64,000 bases of DNA from Roseiarcus sp963782255. GTDB taxonomy: Bacteria > Pseudomonadota > Alphaproteobacteria > Rhizobiales > Beijerinckiaceae. The stretch lies in assembly GCA_963782255.1 (NCBI GenBank), contig CAWAIS010000001.1, forward strand, positions 5,901,188 to 5,965,187, read 5' to 3'. Numbering within the stretch: the stretch's first letter is position 1; the number at the start of each line of letters is the position of its first letter. The notes beneath the pieces are model-generated. The model was not told where the DNA came from and did no database searches. It worked only from the letters and a program-made list of their open reading frames with translations. A program made the position numbers and the translations under genes. Below, one piece after another: positions 27,020 through 36,833 of the stretch.

Positions 27020-28918
27020 CCCGCGATCACCTCCGACCGGAAAGCATAGCGGTCGAGAGCCTCTTTCATCTTCTCCGCCCCGGCGGCAGCCCTGACGATC
27101 GCCCTGAGGCCAACGTTGGGATCGCGCTCGACCGTGACGGACGTGACCGTCGCCCCGACGCGGTCCGCCTCGGCGCGGACGGTTTCCTCGATCTCGCGCT
27201 CGACCAGCGCCGGCTTGAACAGTTTCCCCACCGCCGTCACCGGCAGCGACGGAGAGATCTTGATCCGCTTGGGGACCGCTGCCCGTTCGGGAATGGTCCG
27301 GGCCACGTACTCCAACAGCTCCTGCTCGGTGACCGTTGCGCCCGGCTTCGGCTGAACATAGGCGACAGGCATCTCGCCGGCGTAGGCGTCAGGACTTCCG
27401 ATCGCCGCAACCAGGTCGACGCCCGGATGGCTCGCCAGCGCCTCCTCGATGGTCCGGGGATCGATATTATGTCCTCCCCGAATGATGAGCTCCTTCTTGC
27501 GCCCGGTCAGCCAGAAATAACCGTCCGCGTCGCGTCGGCCGAGATCCCCGGTATTGAGCCAGCGCTCGCCGTCGATGTCGATCCAAAGGCCGGCGTTATG
27601 GCGGGGGTCGAGATAGCCCTTGAAGACATTGGGGCCGCTGATCGCGATGACGCCGACCTCGTCGACCTCCGCCATGCGTTGAAAGCGCCCGTCGCCGTCG
27701 AGCACGACGGCTTCCATCCGCTGATAGGGGATGGGCAGGCCGATCGAGCCGGCGCGCCGCTCGCCGGCGGCCGGATTGAGCGACGAAACGCAGGCGCCTT
27801 CGGTGAGGCCGTAACCCTCGAGAATCTTCACTCCGGTCTTTGCTTCGAAAGCGCGGATGAGTGCCGCCGGCATCGGCGCGGCGCCGCAGATAGCGAACCG
27901 GAGACTGGAGATGTCGCTTTCGCCTACGGGCGTCTGCATCAGGGCTGCGTAAAGGGTCGGAACGCCGGAGAACATTGTAACGCGGTAGCGCGATACGATC
28001 TCCCAAAATCGGGCTATGACGTTCTTTCCCCGATAGCCCTCGGGCGTGGCGATGACGACATGGTCGCCGCGCATCCACGGCTGAAGTCCGGTGACGAGCT
28101 GACCGTTCACGTGGAATAAGGGCAAGCCGCAGAGGACGGTTCCCGGCGAGCCGTCGGTCTCCGTCGCCTTCGAAGCAGCCCAGGAGTTCGAACACCTCGC
28201 TCCGATGCGTCCGCACGGCGATCTTCGGCGCCCCCGTCGTCCCGCCGGTGCAGAAGTAGGAGGAAACGTCGTCGGCCTCTATCCTTCGCGGCGGGACCAG
28301 CCGGTCGGACGGCTGCTCGCGCATCGCTTCGCGCAAGTTGACGACCCTTAACTGAGTGCCCGCCGCGGCCTCCTCGATCGAGGCGCGTGCGGCCCTTCCC
28401 TTCTCGCCGTCGAGGTAGTCGGCCATGTCGACGAAGGCGATCGCGCTGAGATCCGGAAGCGAAACAAGCTCCTCGGCGAGACCTGTCCACGCCTTCGGGT
28501 TCAAAGCCGGAGCGAGCGTGACGAGGATCGAAGCGCGGGCGAAGCGCATGATGTCCGCGACCTGTCTCGGTTCGAGCATCGGGTTGACGGCGAGCGCTGC
28601 GCCGGCGGCTTCGCCGCCCCAGATGGCGAAGTGGGTCTCGGGAAGGTTGGGCAGGACATAGGCCACAGGGCGGTCGGCCGCGACGCCGAGGGCGGCGAAG
28701 AGGTTCGCCGCGCGCGTCACGTCCGCGGCGAGCTCGGCGAAGGTCCAGACATGCGCCTCGTCGAGCCGGTCGGCCGACAGGAAGAAGGAAAGCGCCTGGG
28801 CGTCGGGGCTCCGCTTCGAGGCGTCGACGAGAGCCGCATAGGAACTCTCGGGCAGCGCCCGCTCCGAGAGCGGAATGGCTTCGATCGCGGCGATGTCGGA
28901 CTGGTTTCGGATCGGCAC
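27016..28918 (-). pseudogene. AMP-dependent acyl-CoA synthetase, single frameshift
   Basis: This enzyme activates a carboxylic acid, probably aromatic or side-chain derived given its neighbours. Part 1 (from ATG 28918) has WTFAELAADVTRAANLFAAL, VAYVLPNLPETHFAIWGGEA and the P-loop SYFCTGGTTGAPKIAVRTHR. At about 28178 an extra base breaks the frame (expected WAASKATETDGSPGTVLCGL). Part 2 continues LPLFHVNGQLVTGLQ with EGYGLTEGACVSSLNP, WLNTGDLGRRDADGYFWLTG, KKELIIRGGHNIDPRTIEEA and the C-terminal VTAVGKLFKPAL. The total is close to 630 aa, the full family length. It is the third gene of the monooxygenase-dioxygenase-ligase-reductase operon. Confidence 0.82.
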
Positions 28919-28975
28919 GTGAGGTTCCTCTTCAAAAAGTCGACCGCGGCGGCGCCGAGGCCGCCCACGGAAGAA

Positions 28976-30085
28976 TCACCGCCATGGGCGGGCAGGCTTC
29001 GCGACGCTGCTTTTCAGCGCAAGCATCTTCTTGAGCCGCGGCCTGTCGCTGACCGCCAGCTTGAGCACGTTGAGGAGCCGGCGCGGCGTGAGCTTGGCGT
29101 CGATGAAGTCGTCCGGCAGATCGGGGCCCCACTGATAGAGGCCCGCACGGTCGAGCACGTGGTAGCCGGGCGGCTGGACGGCGTCGAACAGGTCTCCGTC
29201 GGCATAGTGCTCGTGCTTCTGGCCCCAGGGATCGCGCCAGTAATCGAAGATCTGGCTGCCGAGAAAATGCCGGCCGACGCCCCAGGCGTGGTGGTAGCGC
29301 TTCGCCATCAGGATCTGCTGGCCCATCTCCACCGCATCGAGGTCGACGACCTCGAAGGCGACGTGATCGACCTTCGATTCGAGGCCGGTCGCGACGAACA
29401 GCGTGTGATGGTCGCTCGGCTCGGCGCCGCGGTCGAGCCGCATGAACGATCCGACCGGGGTTCCGTCCGCAAGGCACATCACATCGGACGGGATGAAGCC
29501 CAGCATGTCCATATACCAGCGCGCGCTGAGGTCGAAGTCGGGCGTCTCGAGCACAAGGTGCCCGAGCTTTGTCACCTGCGGCGGGGCCAGCGCCGGACGC
29601 TGCGTATCGTTGACGCGAACCGTGTGGTTCGGGGCATTGTAGGGAATGGGCGCGCGAACCGGCTCCGGCGCGACCGCGGCGAAGCCATGATGGACGCTGA
29701 CTGCGACCCCGAGCGGATCGACGAGCCGCACGACGGAGCCCCCGCCGGGGCCGTCCGCCTGTTCGACGGGACGGCTCACGGCCTTCGCTAGCACCTTCAG
29801 GTCGTCGGCCGAGGAAACGGACAGTCCGAAGCCGATGAACCGCGCCGCGCCGCCACGGGTGACGCGATAGATGTACGGCATCGAGCCGGTTCCGCGCAGG
29901 AAGAGTTCGTCCTCGCCTTGCGAGACGACGAGCAACCCGAAGTCGACAAGATAGTCCCTCGCGCGGTTCAGGTCGGGCCGTTCGAAATGCGCATAGAGCA
30001 GCGCGTTGGCCTTCACTGCCGGCGCGATGCTGCGCGGCAGTTCGATGCTTCCCGGACCCTGCCGGACTTTGGCCGAATGATACAT
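28976..30085 (-). CDS. Type I extradiol ring-cleavage dioxygenase (VOC family)
   Basis: This enzyme opens a catecholic ring next to the hydroxyls using Fe(II) and O2. The 369-aa protein has two vicinal-oxygen-chelate domains. In the C-terminal one the metal triad is visible as His176 (LGHLVLETPD), His241 (KVDHVAFEV) and Glu292 (GQKHEHYADGD), the standard 2-His-1-carboxylate set of BphC/catechol 2,3-dioxygenases. His226-His227 (SDHHTLF) lies where second-shell residues act. The ATG follows an AGAGAGGAGA site. It is preceded by a phenol-type monooxygenase, which would make its catechol substrate. The precise substrate is not predictable from sequence alone. Confidence 0.88.
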   Translation of the reverse strand: MYHSAKVRQGPGSIELPRSIAPAVKANALLYAHFERPDLNRARDYLVDFGLLVVSQGEDELFLRGTGSMPYIYRVTRGGAARFIGFGLSVSSADDLKVLAKAVSRPVEQADGPGGGSVVRLVDPLGVAVSVHHGFAAVAPEPVRAPIPYNAPNHTVRVNDTQRPALAPPQVTKLGHLVLETPDFDLSARWYMDMLGFIPSDVMCLADGTPVGSFMRLDRGAEPSDHHTLFVATGLESKVDHVAFEVVDLDAVEMGQQILMAKRYHHAWGVGRHFLGSQIFDYWRDPWGQKHEHYADGDLFDAVQPPGYHVLDRAGLYQWGPDLPDDFIDAKLTPRRLLNVLKLAVSDRPRLKKMLALKSSVAKPARPWR

Positions 30086-30111
30086 GGGATGTCTCCTCTC
30101 TCGTTATGAGT

Positions 30112-31726
30112 TCAGGCCGCGACGCGCAGGTCGGCGGCGGTCAGGGCGGCGGCGAATGGCGCGAGAATCTCGAGGTCCCGGCCGGAGGCGAGCCGGTCGG
30201 CGATGAAGCGGTCCGGCCGAACGAGAACGCCCCTGACGCCGTAGCGCAGCGCCCAGTCGGCGAAGGCCGGATCATCGCAACTGACCGACAGGGTGCTGGC
30301 GCTCCTCGCGGGACCGTTGAGGCAGATGAAGCGGGCGCCGAGCGCCTCCAGAATGGCGAGATCGCGCGCCGAAACCATCGTCGCCGGATCGACCCCGACG
30401 CCGAGGGCGAGCCATTGATGGCAGCCGAGGAAGCGATCGAGCGGCGAAGCGCCTTGACCCGCTGAGACGGTCGGCTGCGGCGCCATCTGCCCGATGAGCG
30501 CGTCGCGATCGCCGCCCGTCAAGGCGCTGCGGTGGATCGCCGGCGGCGGCACGACGCCGCCGCGGTGGATGAAGGCTCGGAACCTGCTCGAAAGGTTGAG
30601 GCAGGCGAAGATGGAGTCGCGCGCCGCAGCGGCTATCCGGTTCGTCGGCATGATGACGGCGCCGAGCCGACGCGAGACTTCGACCATCTTGCGCACGACC
30701 GGGGCGCGCTCGACCTCGTAGGTGTCGAGGATTGCGTCCGGCGCGAGACCCCGAAGGACGGCGGCCAGCTTCCAGGCCAGGTTCGAAGCATCCTTCATGC
30801 CCCCGTTCATGCCCTGGCCGGCGAAGGGCGGCATCAGATGCGCGGCGTCGCCGGCGAGGAACACCCGGCCGCACCGCCAATGTTCGGCGACGCGCGCATG
30901 GAACGCATAGACGGCCTTGCGCTCGATCTCGAACGAAAGAGCGCCGGCCGCCTCCGCAACGAGGGCGCGAATCGTCTCGTCGCACTTCAGCGTCTCTTCG
31001 CTTTCACCGGGCAGTTGCATGAACTCCCACCGCACCCGCTCGCCGACCGCGGGCAGCTCGAACTCGAGGCCGGCGCGGGTCGCAGGTGAAGGTGATCTGT
31101 TTGACGCCGTGATTCCTGACGATGGCGTCGACCACCAGCCAGCGTTCTGAATAGGTCGAGCCGACGAGCTTGACGCCGAGGCGCTCCCGCGTCGCGCTGG
31201 CGCCGCCGTCGCAGGCGACGACGAAGTCCGCTTCGACCGTCGTCGCGCCGGATGGCGTCGCGACCGCGAGCGTCACGCCCTTCGCGTTCTGGACGAGGTT
31301 GGTCGCCTCGTGCTCGAAGGCGACCTGGACTGACGGGAATCGACCGAGGCCCTTCAGCAGGACCCGCTCGAAGTCGGGCTGGTAGAAGGTGCCGAGCGAG
31401 GAATGGCCGTAGAGGCCGCGGGGGAAGTCAGCCGCCATCAGGGTGACGTTGCGCGCATTCAGATGGCGCACGTGCGGGTCCTGAATGAGGCCCGGCGCGA
31501 TCTCGTCGAACAGGCCCACCTGAGTGAAGAGACGCAGCGTCTCCGCGTCATAGGCGATCGCCCGCGGCAGGCCGAGCAGCCCGGCGTTCCGCTCGACAAC
31601 GAGCACGCGAATCCCGGCGAGGCCGAGCAAATTCGCCGTCATCAGCCCGACCGGGCCGGCGCCGACGATGACGACCTCGGCCGCGAGCGGGCGGCCCCCG
31701 TTCCCAGAAATGTCCTTAAGCGTCAT
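30112..31726 (-). pseudogene. FAD-dependent aromatic hydroxylase (MhpA-like), single frameshift
   Basis: This is a class A flavoprotein hydroxylase of the MhpA/PheA group, adding an ortho hydroxyl to a phenolic acid with NADPH and O2. Part 1 has the FAD dinucleotide fold AAEVVIVGAGPVGLMTANLL, LLGLPRAIAYDAETLRLFTQ and the second motif FVVACDGGASATRERLG. The frame breaks near 31060 after ITFTCDP (expected TRAGLEFELPAVGERVRWEF). Part 2 carries RVFLAGDAAHLMPPFAGQGM (third FAD motif) and NGGMKDASNLAWKLAAVLRG, then the thioredoxin-like tail. The start is set at ATG 31726 (MTLKDISGNG) behind CGGAGGA. It is first in the operon and divergent from the hydrolase gene. Confidence 0.82.
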
Positions 31727-31862
31727 GTCTTCCTCCGACTGCAAACTTTTCTGTTGCGCTTATCAGTCAATTCGACTAAATAGTCAATATGAAAAATTCG
31801 TCTGGACAAAAAAATCGTCCTGGCGGGTCCTGACCCCGACGCTCCCAAGGAGGATTCAAGGC

Positions 31863-32098
31863 ATGGCGACAAATCTTGTGCGTTACGAACTCAACGGCGC
31901 GCCCTACTGGGGAGTCGCGTCGGCGTCAGGGATCGCGCCGCTCGACGGCGCCTATCCGACGACCACGGCGCTGATCGAGCATGGGGAAGCGGATTGGCGC
32001 CGGGCCTCGGCGAGAGCGCCGAGCATGTCCTTCGAACAGGTGCAGATCCTTTCGCCGGTGACGACGCCCTGCCGCATCTATTGCCAGGGCGCCAACAG
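31863..32098 (+). pseudogene. Fumarylacetoacetate hydrolase-family protein, 5' fragment
   Basis: This is the N-terminal domain of an FAH-family C-C bond hydrolase, which would act on the meta-cleavage product. AAGGAGG precedes ATG 31863 (MATNLVRYELNGAPYWGVAS), and the protein proceeds to VQILSPVTTPCRIYCQGAN, where the catalytic domain normally begins. From 32098 the frame changes identity abruptly and joins a serine-recombinase relic. All catalytic metal ligands are lost. It is transcribed divergently from the monooxygenase operon; the 130 bp between should hold both promoters. Confidence 0.78.
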
Positions 32099-32099
32099 C

Positions 32100-32665
32100 G
32101 AGTCTCCAGACATCCCAGTCCCGAGGTCGCCGCTATCAGCATCGACGCCGCCGCGAGCGCCTCGTCGTCCCGCGCCTTCGACCTCGACCCGCGTGCGGCC
32201 GTCGGGCGCGTCACGATCCGTCGCACGACATTGGAGATTCAGTTGGCCGAAGGGATGACCAGAGACGCTCCGGATCGCGTCCTGGTGATTCCCTGGACGC
32301 CGCCGTCCCCCTATCGACGGCGCGAGATCATTCAGGGGGAAGGCGAGCAACCCGCTGTGGTGCGCCCGATGCGAACCAAAGCGCGCGCGGTTCTCATCGA
32401 TGCCCTCCGCGACGCCCATCGCTGGCTTGACGAACTGACGACAAATTCGAGCCACACGATCGAGTCCATCGCTGCCCGCGAGAAGAAGACCGAACGCTCG
32501 ATCCGGATGACGATGTCGCTCGCCTTCCTTTCTCCGGCCCTCGTCAAGGCGGCGATCGACGGACGGCTGCCTCGCGGCTTTGGCGTCAAGCGCCTGATGA
32601 ACCTTCCGATGGCTTGGTCGGATCAGTGGTCCGCGCTCGGTCTCAAAACGCCCGCGCAGACTTGA
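32100..32665 (+). pseudogene. Serine-recombinase family protein, C-terminal fragment
   Basis: The frame SSSRAFDLDPRAAVGRVTIR, then LVIPWTPPSPYRRREIIQGE and SIAAREKKTERSIRMTMSLA, followed by VKAAIDGRLPRGFGVKRLMN, is the C-terminal region of the large recombinase/resolvase proteins widespread in Rhizobiales islands. A helix-turn-helix-like segment is visible at IAAREKKTERSIRMTMSLAF. The catalytic resolvase domain with its Ser nucleophile is absent. It is fused, out of its own context, to the FAH fragment. It marks the left edge of the phage-like cassette region. Confidence 0.75.
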
Positions 32666-33480
32666 TCGAAAACCGATCAACTCAACCCATCACCCGCGGC
32701 CCGCGAGTCTCAATCCGACATCGGCGCCGCCGTCAGGATGGTCGCCTCGCTCGGCCCAACCAGCGCGCTTTTGGGAAACGGAATTTTGCGGCCAGAGACT
32801 CCGAGCCGCATTCCGGCACAAAAGCCGGACGACCCCGCCAAATAGCCGCCGCAGACCGTACTCGGCCACGCTAACGCTTTATAATGTCGCAGGATTGTGG
32901 AACCGGGGAAACTACCGTCGCTCGCGCGGACTTCCTGGTGGAGCTGAGGGGATTCGAACTGATGGCCATCGCATGGAACGACGAGGTGTGTCGCGGATTC
33001 TGGCGCGAGAGGCGATCTGGCGGCGGGTACCTCAAGGTGATAATCGGCAGACCAGGAGCGGCAACTAGGAAAGGCTATTTGCCCGCAAGCCTCAGAGTTC
33101 ACTCGCTTTCGTCGAAAGAGCAACGGTCGTGACGCGCTCAAGGGCGGTCGGGCGCCCGCGGCCGGGGATCCAGCGGTCAGAGACTGCCCATATCGCCGAA
33201 AGGCGACTTCGAGACTTCAGAACCGAAAGCGACAGGGAATGGCCAGGAAATCGTGTCCGCACGGCCGCAAGTGATGTCGAGGCGCATCTGGACACAGGCA
33301 TGTCCGGTCGTGTCAAGGCCGATCGACAATCAATCTATCGCACACACCTTATGCCCCGAGCAAACCCGGCGCGGAGCAAGGGCGGCGCGTATTCTTCGGC
33401 CACCCGACAATGCCGCGAACCATGTGCTGCCGGCCGGAGAGGCCGCCACGAGGACGCGCCACTGGTCACTTTCAGTGAGA
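32666..33480. other. Region without a confident gene between recombinase relic and TerL
   Basis: About 815 bp. It contains the structural-RNA 3'-end-like sequence at 32936-32960. An open frame at 32884-33132 reads through that sequence and is not recognised as a protein. Nothing else was seen. Confidence 0.45.
32936..32960 (-). other. Possible attachment-site scar: tRNA/tmRNA 3' end
   Basis: The minus strand reads AGTTCGAATCCCCTCAGCTC then CACCA. It contains a T-loop (TTCGAAT), a T-stem 3' strand (CCCCT), an acceptor 3' strand (CAGCTCC), discriminator A and CCA. The acceptor strand matches the tmRNA 3' end as I recall it. The 5' partner strands are absent: the bases before TTCGAAT do not pair. 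This is therefore only the 3' tip of an RNA gene, the part integrases usually leave as attL or attR. Confidence 0.45.
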
Positions 33481-34935
33481 CTAAGCGTTCCGGCGCGGTT
33501 CCCCTCGCTCAGATAGATCGCGATAGTACTCCAGCCATCCTGATCCGGGCGGTCGAATCTTCGTCCAGGCAAGCGCCTGCGCTGTCGAGTCGACTTGATC
33601 GTCATGACGCCCGGCGGGGAACATTGTCAGCTCGTGAAGATAGTCGGCGAGCCAGTGGGCGGTTTCGGGCAAGTGGACGAAGCCGTTCTCAATCGTTGCC
33701 GTTTGGGCGTGCAGACGCATGACCTTGTCGCCATCGGGCTTGTATCGCGTGACGCGCGAAAGGCCAGCGTCGATGAGGTCCTGGATCAGTTGGGTTCCTG
33801 ACGCCTTATCCTCGATTAGGATGGTCGTCGGACTGAAGAGATCGCCCTGTTCGCGTACAGCTCGTTTGAGGTTGGGAAAGTCGAGCTTCTTGCGCAGAAC
33901 GTTGAGCAGATAGAAGTGCGGCCCCTTGACGCCCCAAGTCGTGCAGACGGAATAGTCGGCAAGCTCCGACGGCTTGTTCGCCGTGTCCCAGCTCTGAACG
34001 ATCTGATCGAAGCTCGCTGGGCGCTCCTCTGGGCGATAGCGCCGGAACCAGGCTTCCTTCACCATTCCGCCGCCGGCAGGCGCCGGCATCTGCTGATATT
34101 GTCCGGCGAAATTGTACTCGCCCATGTTGGCGCGGATTCGCTTCAACGTTTCGAGCAATTCGCGCTCGGGATGGAGCGCTGCGCCGGTCGCTCGAGAGAA
34201 CCTTTTGCGGCCGAAGGGCGTCTCGACGACGTGCTGTTCGTCGAATTCGGCCATCGCCGGAAAGGAGACGACCTCCCATCCCTCCTGTCTCCGGACATGG
34301 CCGACCAAATCGTCCTCGTGCAGCCGCTGCATGATGATGACGATCGCGCCCCGAACCTTGTCGTTGAGGCGCGAATAGAGCGTGCCGTCGAACCATTCGT
34401 TGGCGGCGATTCGGCGGCTCTTCGACATGGCGTCGCCGGGCTTTAGGGGATCGTCGATGATAATGAGATCCGCGCCGCGGCCCGTGAGCACGCCGCCGAC
34501 CGACGTCGCCAAGCGAAACCCACCCTGCGTGGTGACGAGCTCCTGCAGCGGCGCGCGAGGCGAGGTCAGCCGCGTTGGGAACAGGGCGCGATACCAGGAC
34601 GCCATCATGATGGCGCGGCAGTCGCGGGCGAACTTGTCGGAAAGCTCCTGGCCGTACGTGACGTTGACGATCGCCTCAGCCGGATCATGGCCGAGCAGCC
34701 AGGCGGGTAGAGCGATCGAGGCCGCGAGCGACTTCAGATGGCGAGGCGGGATATTGATGATGAGACGCCGTATGCGCCGATCACGAACCGCCTGCAGCTT
34801 CGCCGCCATCAGCTCGATGTGCCAACTCGGCAAGAATGACACGCCCGGGTTCAACTCGACGAAGCAGCGCAGCAGGAAGGAATAGAAATCCACGCGCAGC
34901 GCCGCTTGATATTCGGCTTGCGAAACAAGGGTCAT
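33481..34935 (-). CDS. Phage terminase large subunit-like protein
   Basis: This 484-aa protein is an ATP-driven DNA-packaging motor and nuclease. The N-terminal ATPase has the Walker-A-like IINIPPRHLKSLAASIALPA and the Walker B ADLIIIDDPLKPGDAMSKS, with an IVIIMQRLHEDDLVGHV motif. The C-terminal RNase-H-like nuclease shows VQSWDTANKPSELADYSVCT (first Asp), ILIEDKASGTQLIQDL (acidic residue) and FPAGRHDDQVDSTAQAL (last Asp pair). All are as in TerL of tailed phages. The ATG overlaps the stop of the DUF5681 gene (34932-34935). No portal, capsid or tail genes are in the window, so packaging would need a helper or the protein has another role. Confidence 0.85.
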   Translation of the reverse strand: MTLVSQAEYQAALRVDFYSFLLRCFVELNPGVSFLPSWHIELMAAKLQAVRDRRIRRLIINIPPRHLKSLAASIALPAWLLGHDPAEAIVNVTYGQELSDKFARDCRAIMMASWYRALFPTRLTSPRAPLQELVTTQGGFRLATSVGGVLTGRGADLIIIDDPLKPGDAMSKSRRIAANEWFDGTLYSRLNDKVRGAIVIIMQRLHEDDLVGHVRRQEGWEVVSFPAMAEFDEQHVVETPFGRKRFSRATGAALHPERELLETLKRIRANMGEYNFAGQYQQMPAPAGGGMVKEAWFRRYRPEERPASFDQIVQSWDTANKPSELADYSVCTTWGVKGPHFYLLNVLRKKLDFPNLKRAVREQGDLFSPTTILIEDKASGTQLIQDLIDAGLSRVTRYKPDGDKVMRLHAQTATIENGFVHLPETAHWLADYLHELTMFPAGRHDDQVDSTAQALAWTKIRPPGSGWLEYYRDLSERGEPRRNA

Positions 34936-35342
34936 GACGCCCCTTGGCTCAGCCGCCGCGTCAACTCGGCCATGACGACCGCATCGGCGTCGCCAACGCG
35001 ATTGGCGTCCTGCTGGGCCGGCCGGGCCTCATTGGCCTGGACGAGCGCAAGCAGCAGTTGTGTCGCGCGCGCCTCGCCCGAGGCGGCGCGGTTGACCAAT
35101 TGCTTGACCGCCGCCTCAAGCTTGGTGATCCGCCGGCGCCGGCCGTTCTCATTGATCGCGACCCGTTCGCTCAAAGCCGCGGCGATGACCGTGCTCAGGT
35201 TGCGCGCGCCTTTCGGCCGGCCGCGCGGGTTGCCGGACTGGCCGGGACGAAAACGAGTCGTCATCGGTGGGCGGCCATAACCAACCCGTTCGTTCGCTAC
35301 ACTGTGCTCAAGATCCCGCGGTTCATCCTCCCCCTCGCTCAT
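34932..35342 (-). CDS. DUF5681 domain protein (small-terminase position)
   Basis: This 136-aa protein has a conserved N-terminal block (RPPMTTRFRPGQSGNPRGRP, then KGARNLSTVIAAALSERVAI) that is the DUF5681 signature. A basic GNPRGRPKG tail-like segment probably contacts DNA. The rest is helical. In Rhizobiales the gene regularly lies between a ParB-domain methylase and a terminase large subunit, which suggests a small-terminase or recognition role (association recalled, function inferred). Four-base overlaps on both sides couple its translation to the methylase and to TerL. Confidence 0.8.
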   Translation of the reverse strand: MSEGEDEPRDLEHSVANERVGYGRPPMTTRFRPGQSGNPRGRPKGARNLSTVIAAALSERVAINENGRRRRITKLEAAVKQLVNRAASGEARATQLLLALVQANEARPAQQDANRVGDADAVVMAELTRRLSQGAS

Positions 35343-36706
35343 GGCGCGACCTCGCCGCTCGCCTCAACTCCACTCCGCGCAGCCGGCACGACGTCGAAGC
35401 CCTCTCCGGTCGTCGCTAGCCGGGCCGAGCCTCCCGTGTAAGATTGCCAGCGACGAATAATGACGTCGCAATAGAGGGGATCAAGCTCGAGCCCGTAGCA
35501 TCGCCGCCCGATCCGCTCGCAGGCCATCAGGGTGGCGCCGCTGCCGAGAAACGAATCGAGGACAATGTCCCCGCGGCGCGTCACGTCGAGAATCGCGTCA
35601 GCGATCATCGCCGTCGGCTTGACCGTCGGATGCAAGGCGGCGAGATGTCCCTCCTCTCCCGCCCGGCCAAAGCCAGGGCCTACGGCATAGGCCCAGACGT
35701 TGGTGCGGTTCCGGCCGTAAGCCCCCAACTGGACGTTGTTGCGATGGCGGCCGGGTCCAAGCTTGAGCGCGAACACTAATTCGTGTTGGCTGCGATAGAA
35801 GCTGCCCATGCCGGCGTTCGGCTTCGTCCAGACGCAGAGGTTGAGCATCTCCAGGGACGCGTGCCGCGCGGCGTCAAGCAGTTCTCCGATGTGCCGCCAG
35901 TCCATGCACACAAAGGCCACGCTGCCCGGATGACTGGACGCTTTCATCCGCTCGAGGGCGACGGTCAAAAACTCGGTGAAGGCTTCAGGCGTCATCTCGC
36001 CAGCCGCCATCGGGAACTCCCGATGATGAACCTTGCCGAGGCCCGAGACATGGCCGTCGATTGCGACGTTGTAGGGCGGATCGGAAAAGACCGCCGCCGC
36101 CCGCTCGGTCCCCATCAGATCGGCATGCGCAGCCTCACTTCGAGCGTCGCCGCAGAGGAGCTTGTGCCGCCCAATGAGCCAAAGATCGCCGAGGCGACTG
36201 ACCGCCGGCCCAGAGATGTCGGGGATCTGGAGCTCCACGGCGCTCGTATCTTTCGCGTTGAGCCACTCGATGCGCAGATCAATCTCGCCCATGTCGAACC
36301 CGATCGCCTCGATGTCGAAGTCCAGTTCCACGCTCGATAGCGCTTGCAGTTGCTCGGCCAGAAGCCGGTCATCCCAGGAGGCGATTTCCGCCAGTCGATT
36401 ATCGGCGATCATGAAGGCCCGCTTTTGGGCCTCCGAAAGATACTCAAGCCGAATGGTCGGAACTTCGCTCCATCCTAGGCGCTCGCAGGCCAGCAGGCGG
36501 CCATGCCCCGCGATCACATTCAGGTCGCGGTCAATCAAGAGCGGGACGTTGAACCCAAAGCTCTCGATGCTTTGGGCGATCTGGCGGATTTGCTTTGCAC
36601 TGTGCTGGCGCGCGTTGTTAGGGTCAGGCTTCAAGCGCTCAATGGAGACGTAGTCGATCGAGAGCGGCGGTCGCCGGAAACACTGCGATGGCGATTGCGA
36701 AGACAT
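35339..36706 (-). CDS. ParB-domain DNA methyltransferase
   Basis: This 455-aa protein joins an N-terminal ParB/Srx-like domain (SIERLKPDPNNARQHSAKQI, VIAGHGRLLACERLGWSEVP) to a beta-class amino-methyltransferase. The motif order is IV first (SDPPYNVAIDGHVSG near residue 210), then the SAM motif I near the end (IVLDSFLGSGATLMACERIG) and YGLELDPLYCDVIIRRWQ. DPPY indicates N6-adenine or N4-cytosine methylation. No restriction gene is adjacent, so it is an orphan enzyme. Phage-encoded enzymes of this kind protect or mark the element's DNA. It leads the three-gene overlapping run methylase-DUF5681-TerL. Confidence 0.88.
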   Translation of the reverse strand: MSSQSPSQCFRRPPLSIDYVSIERLKPDPNNARQHSAKQIRQIAQSIESFGFNVPLLIDRDLNVIAGHGRLLACERLGWSEVPTIRLEYLSEAQKRAFMIADNRLAEIASWDDRLLAEQLQALSSVELDFDIEAIGFDMGEIDLRIEWLNAKDTSAVELQIPDISGPAVSRLGDLWLIGRHKLLCGDARSEAAHADLMGTERAAAVFSDPPYNVAIDGHVSGLGKVHHREFPMAAGEMTPEAFTEFLTVALERMKASSHPGSVAFVCMDWRHIGELLDAARHASLEMLNLCVWTKPNAGMGSFYRSQHELVFALKLGPGRHRNNVQLGAYGRNRTNVWAYAVGPGFGRAGEEGHLAALHPTVKPTAMIADAILDVTRRGDIVLDSFLGSGATLMACERIGRRCYGLELDPLYCDVIIRRWQSYTGGSARLATTGEGFDVVPAARSGVEASGEVAP

Positions 36707-36833
36707 GGCTGGCGTCGAACCTTCACGACGCCCGCTCGCCCCGATGGCGTGCCCAAATTGGCGTCTCTTCGGGAGTCTCGCCTATTCCACGATCCGCGTT
36801 GAGATCAGAAACCGAAAAAAGAAATGACCCCAG

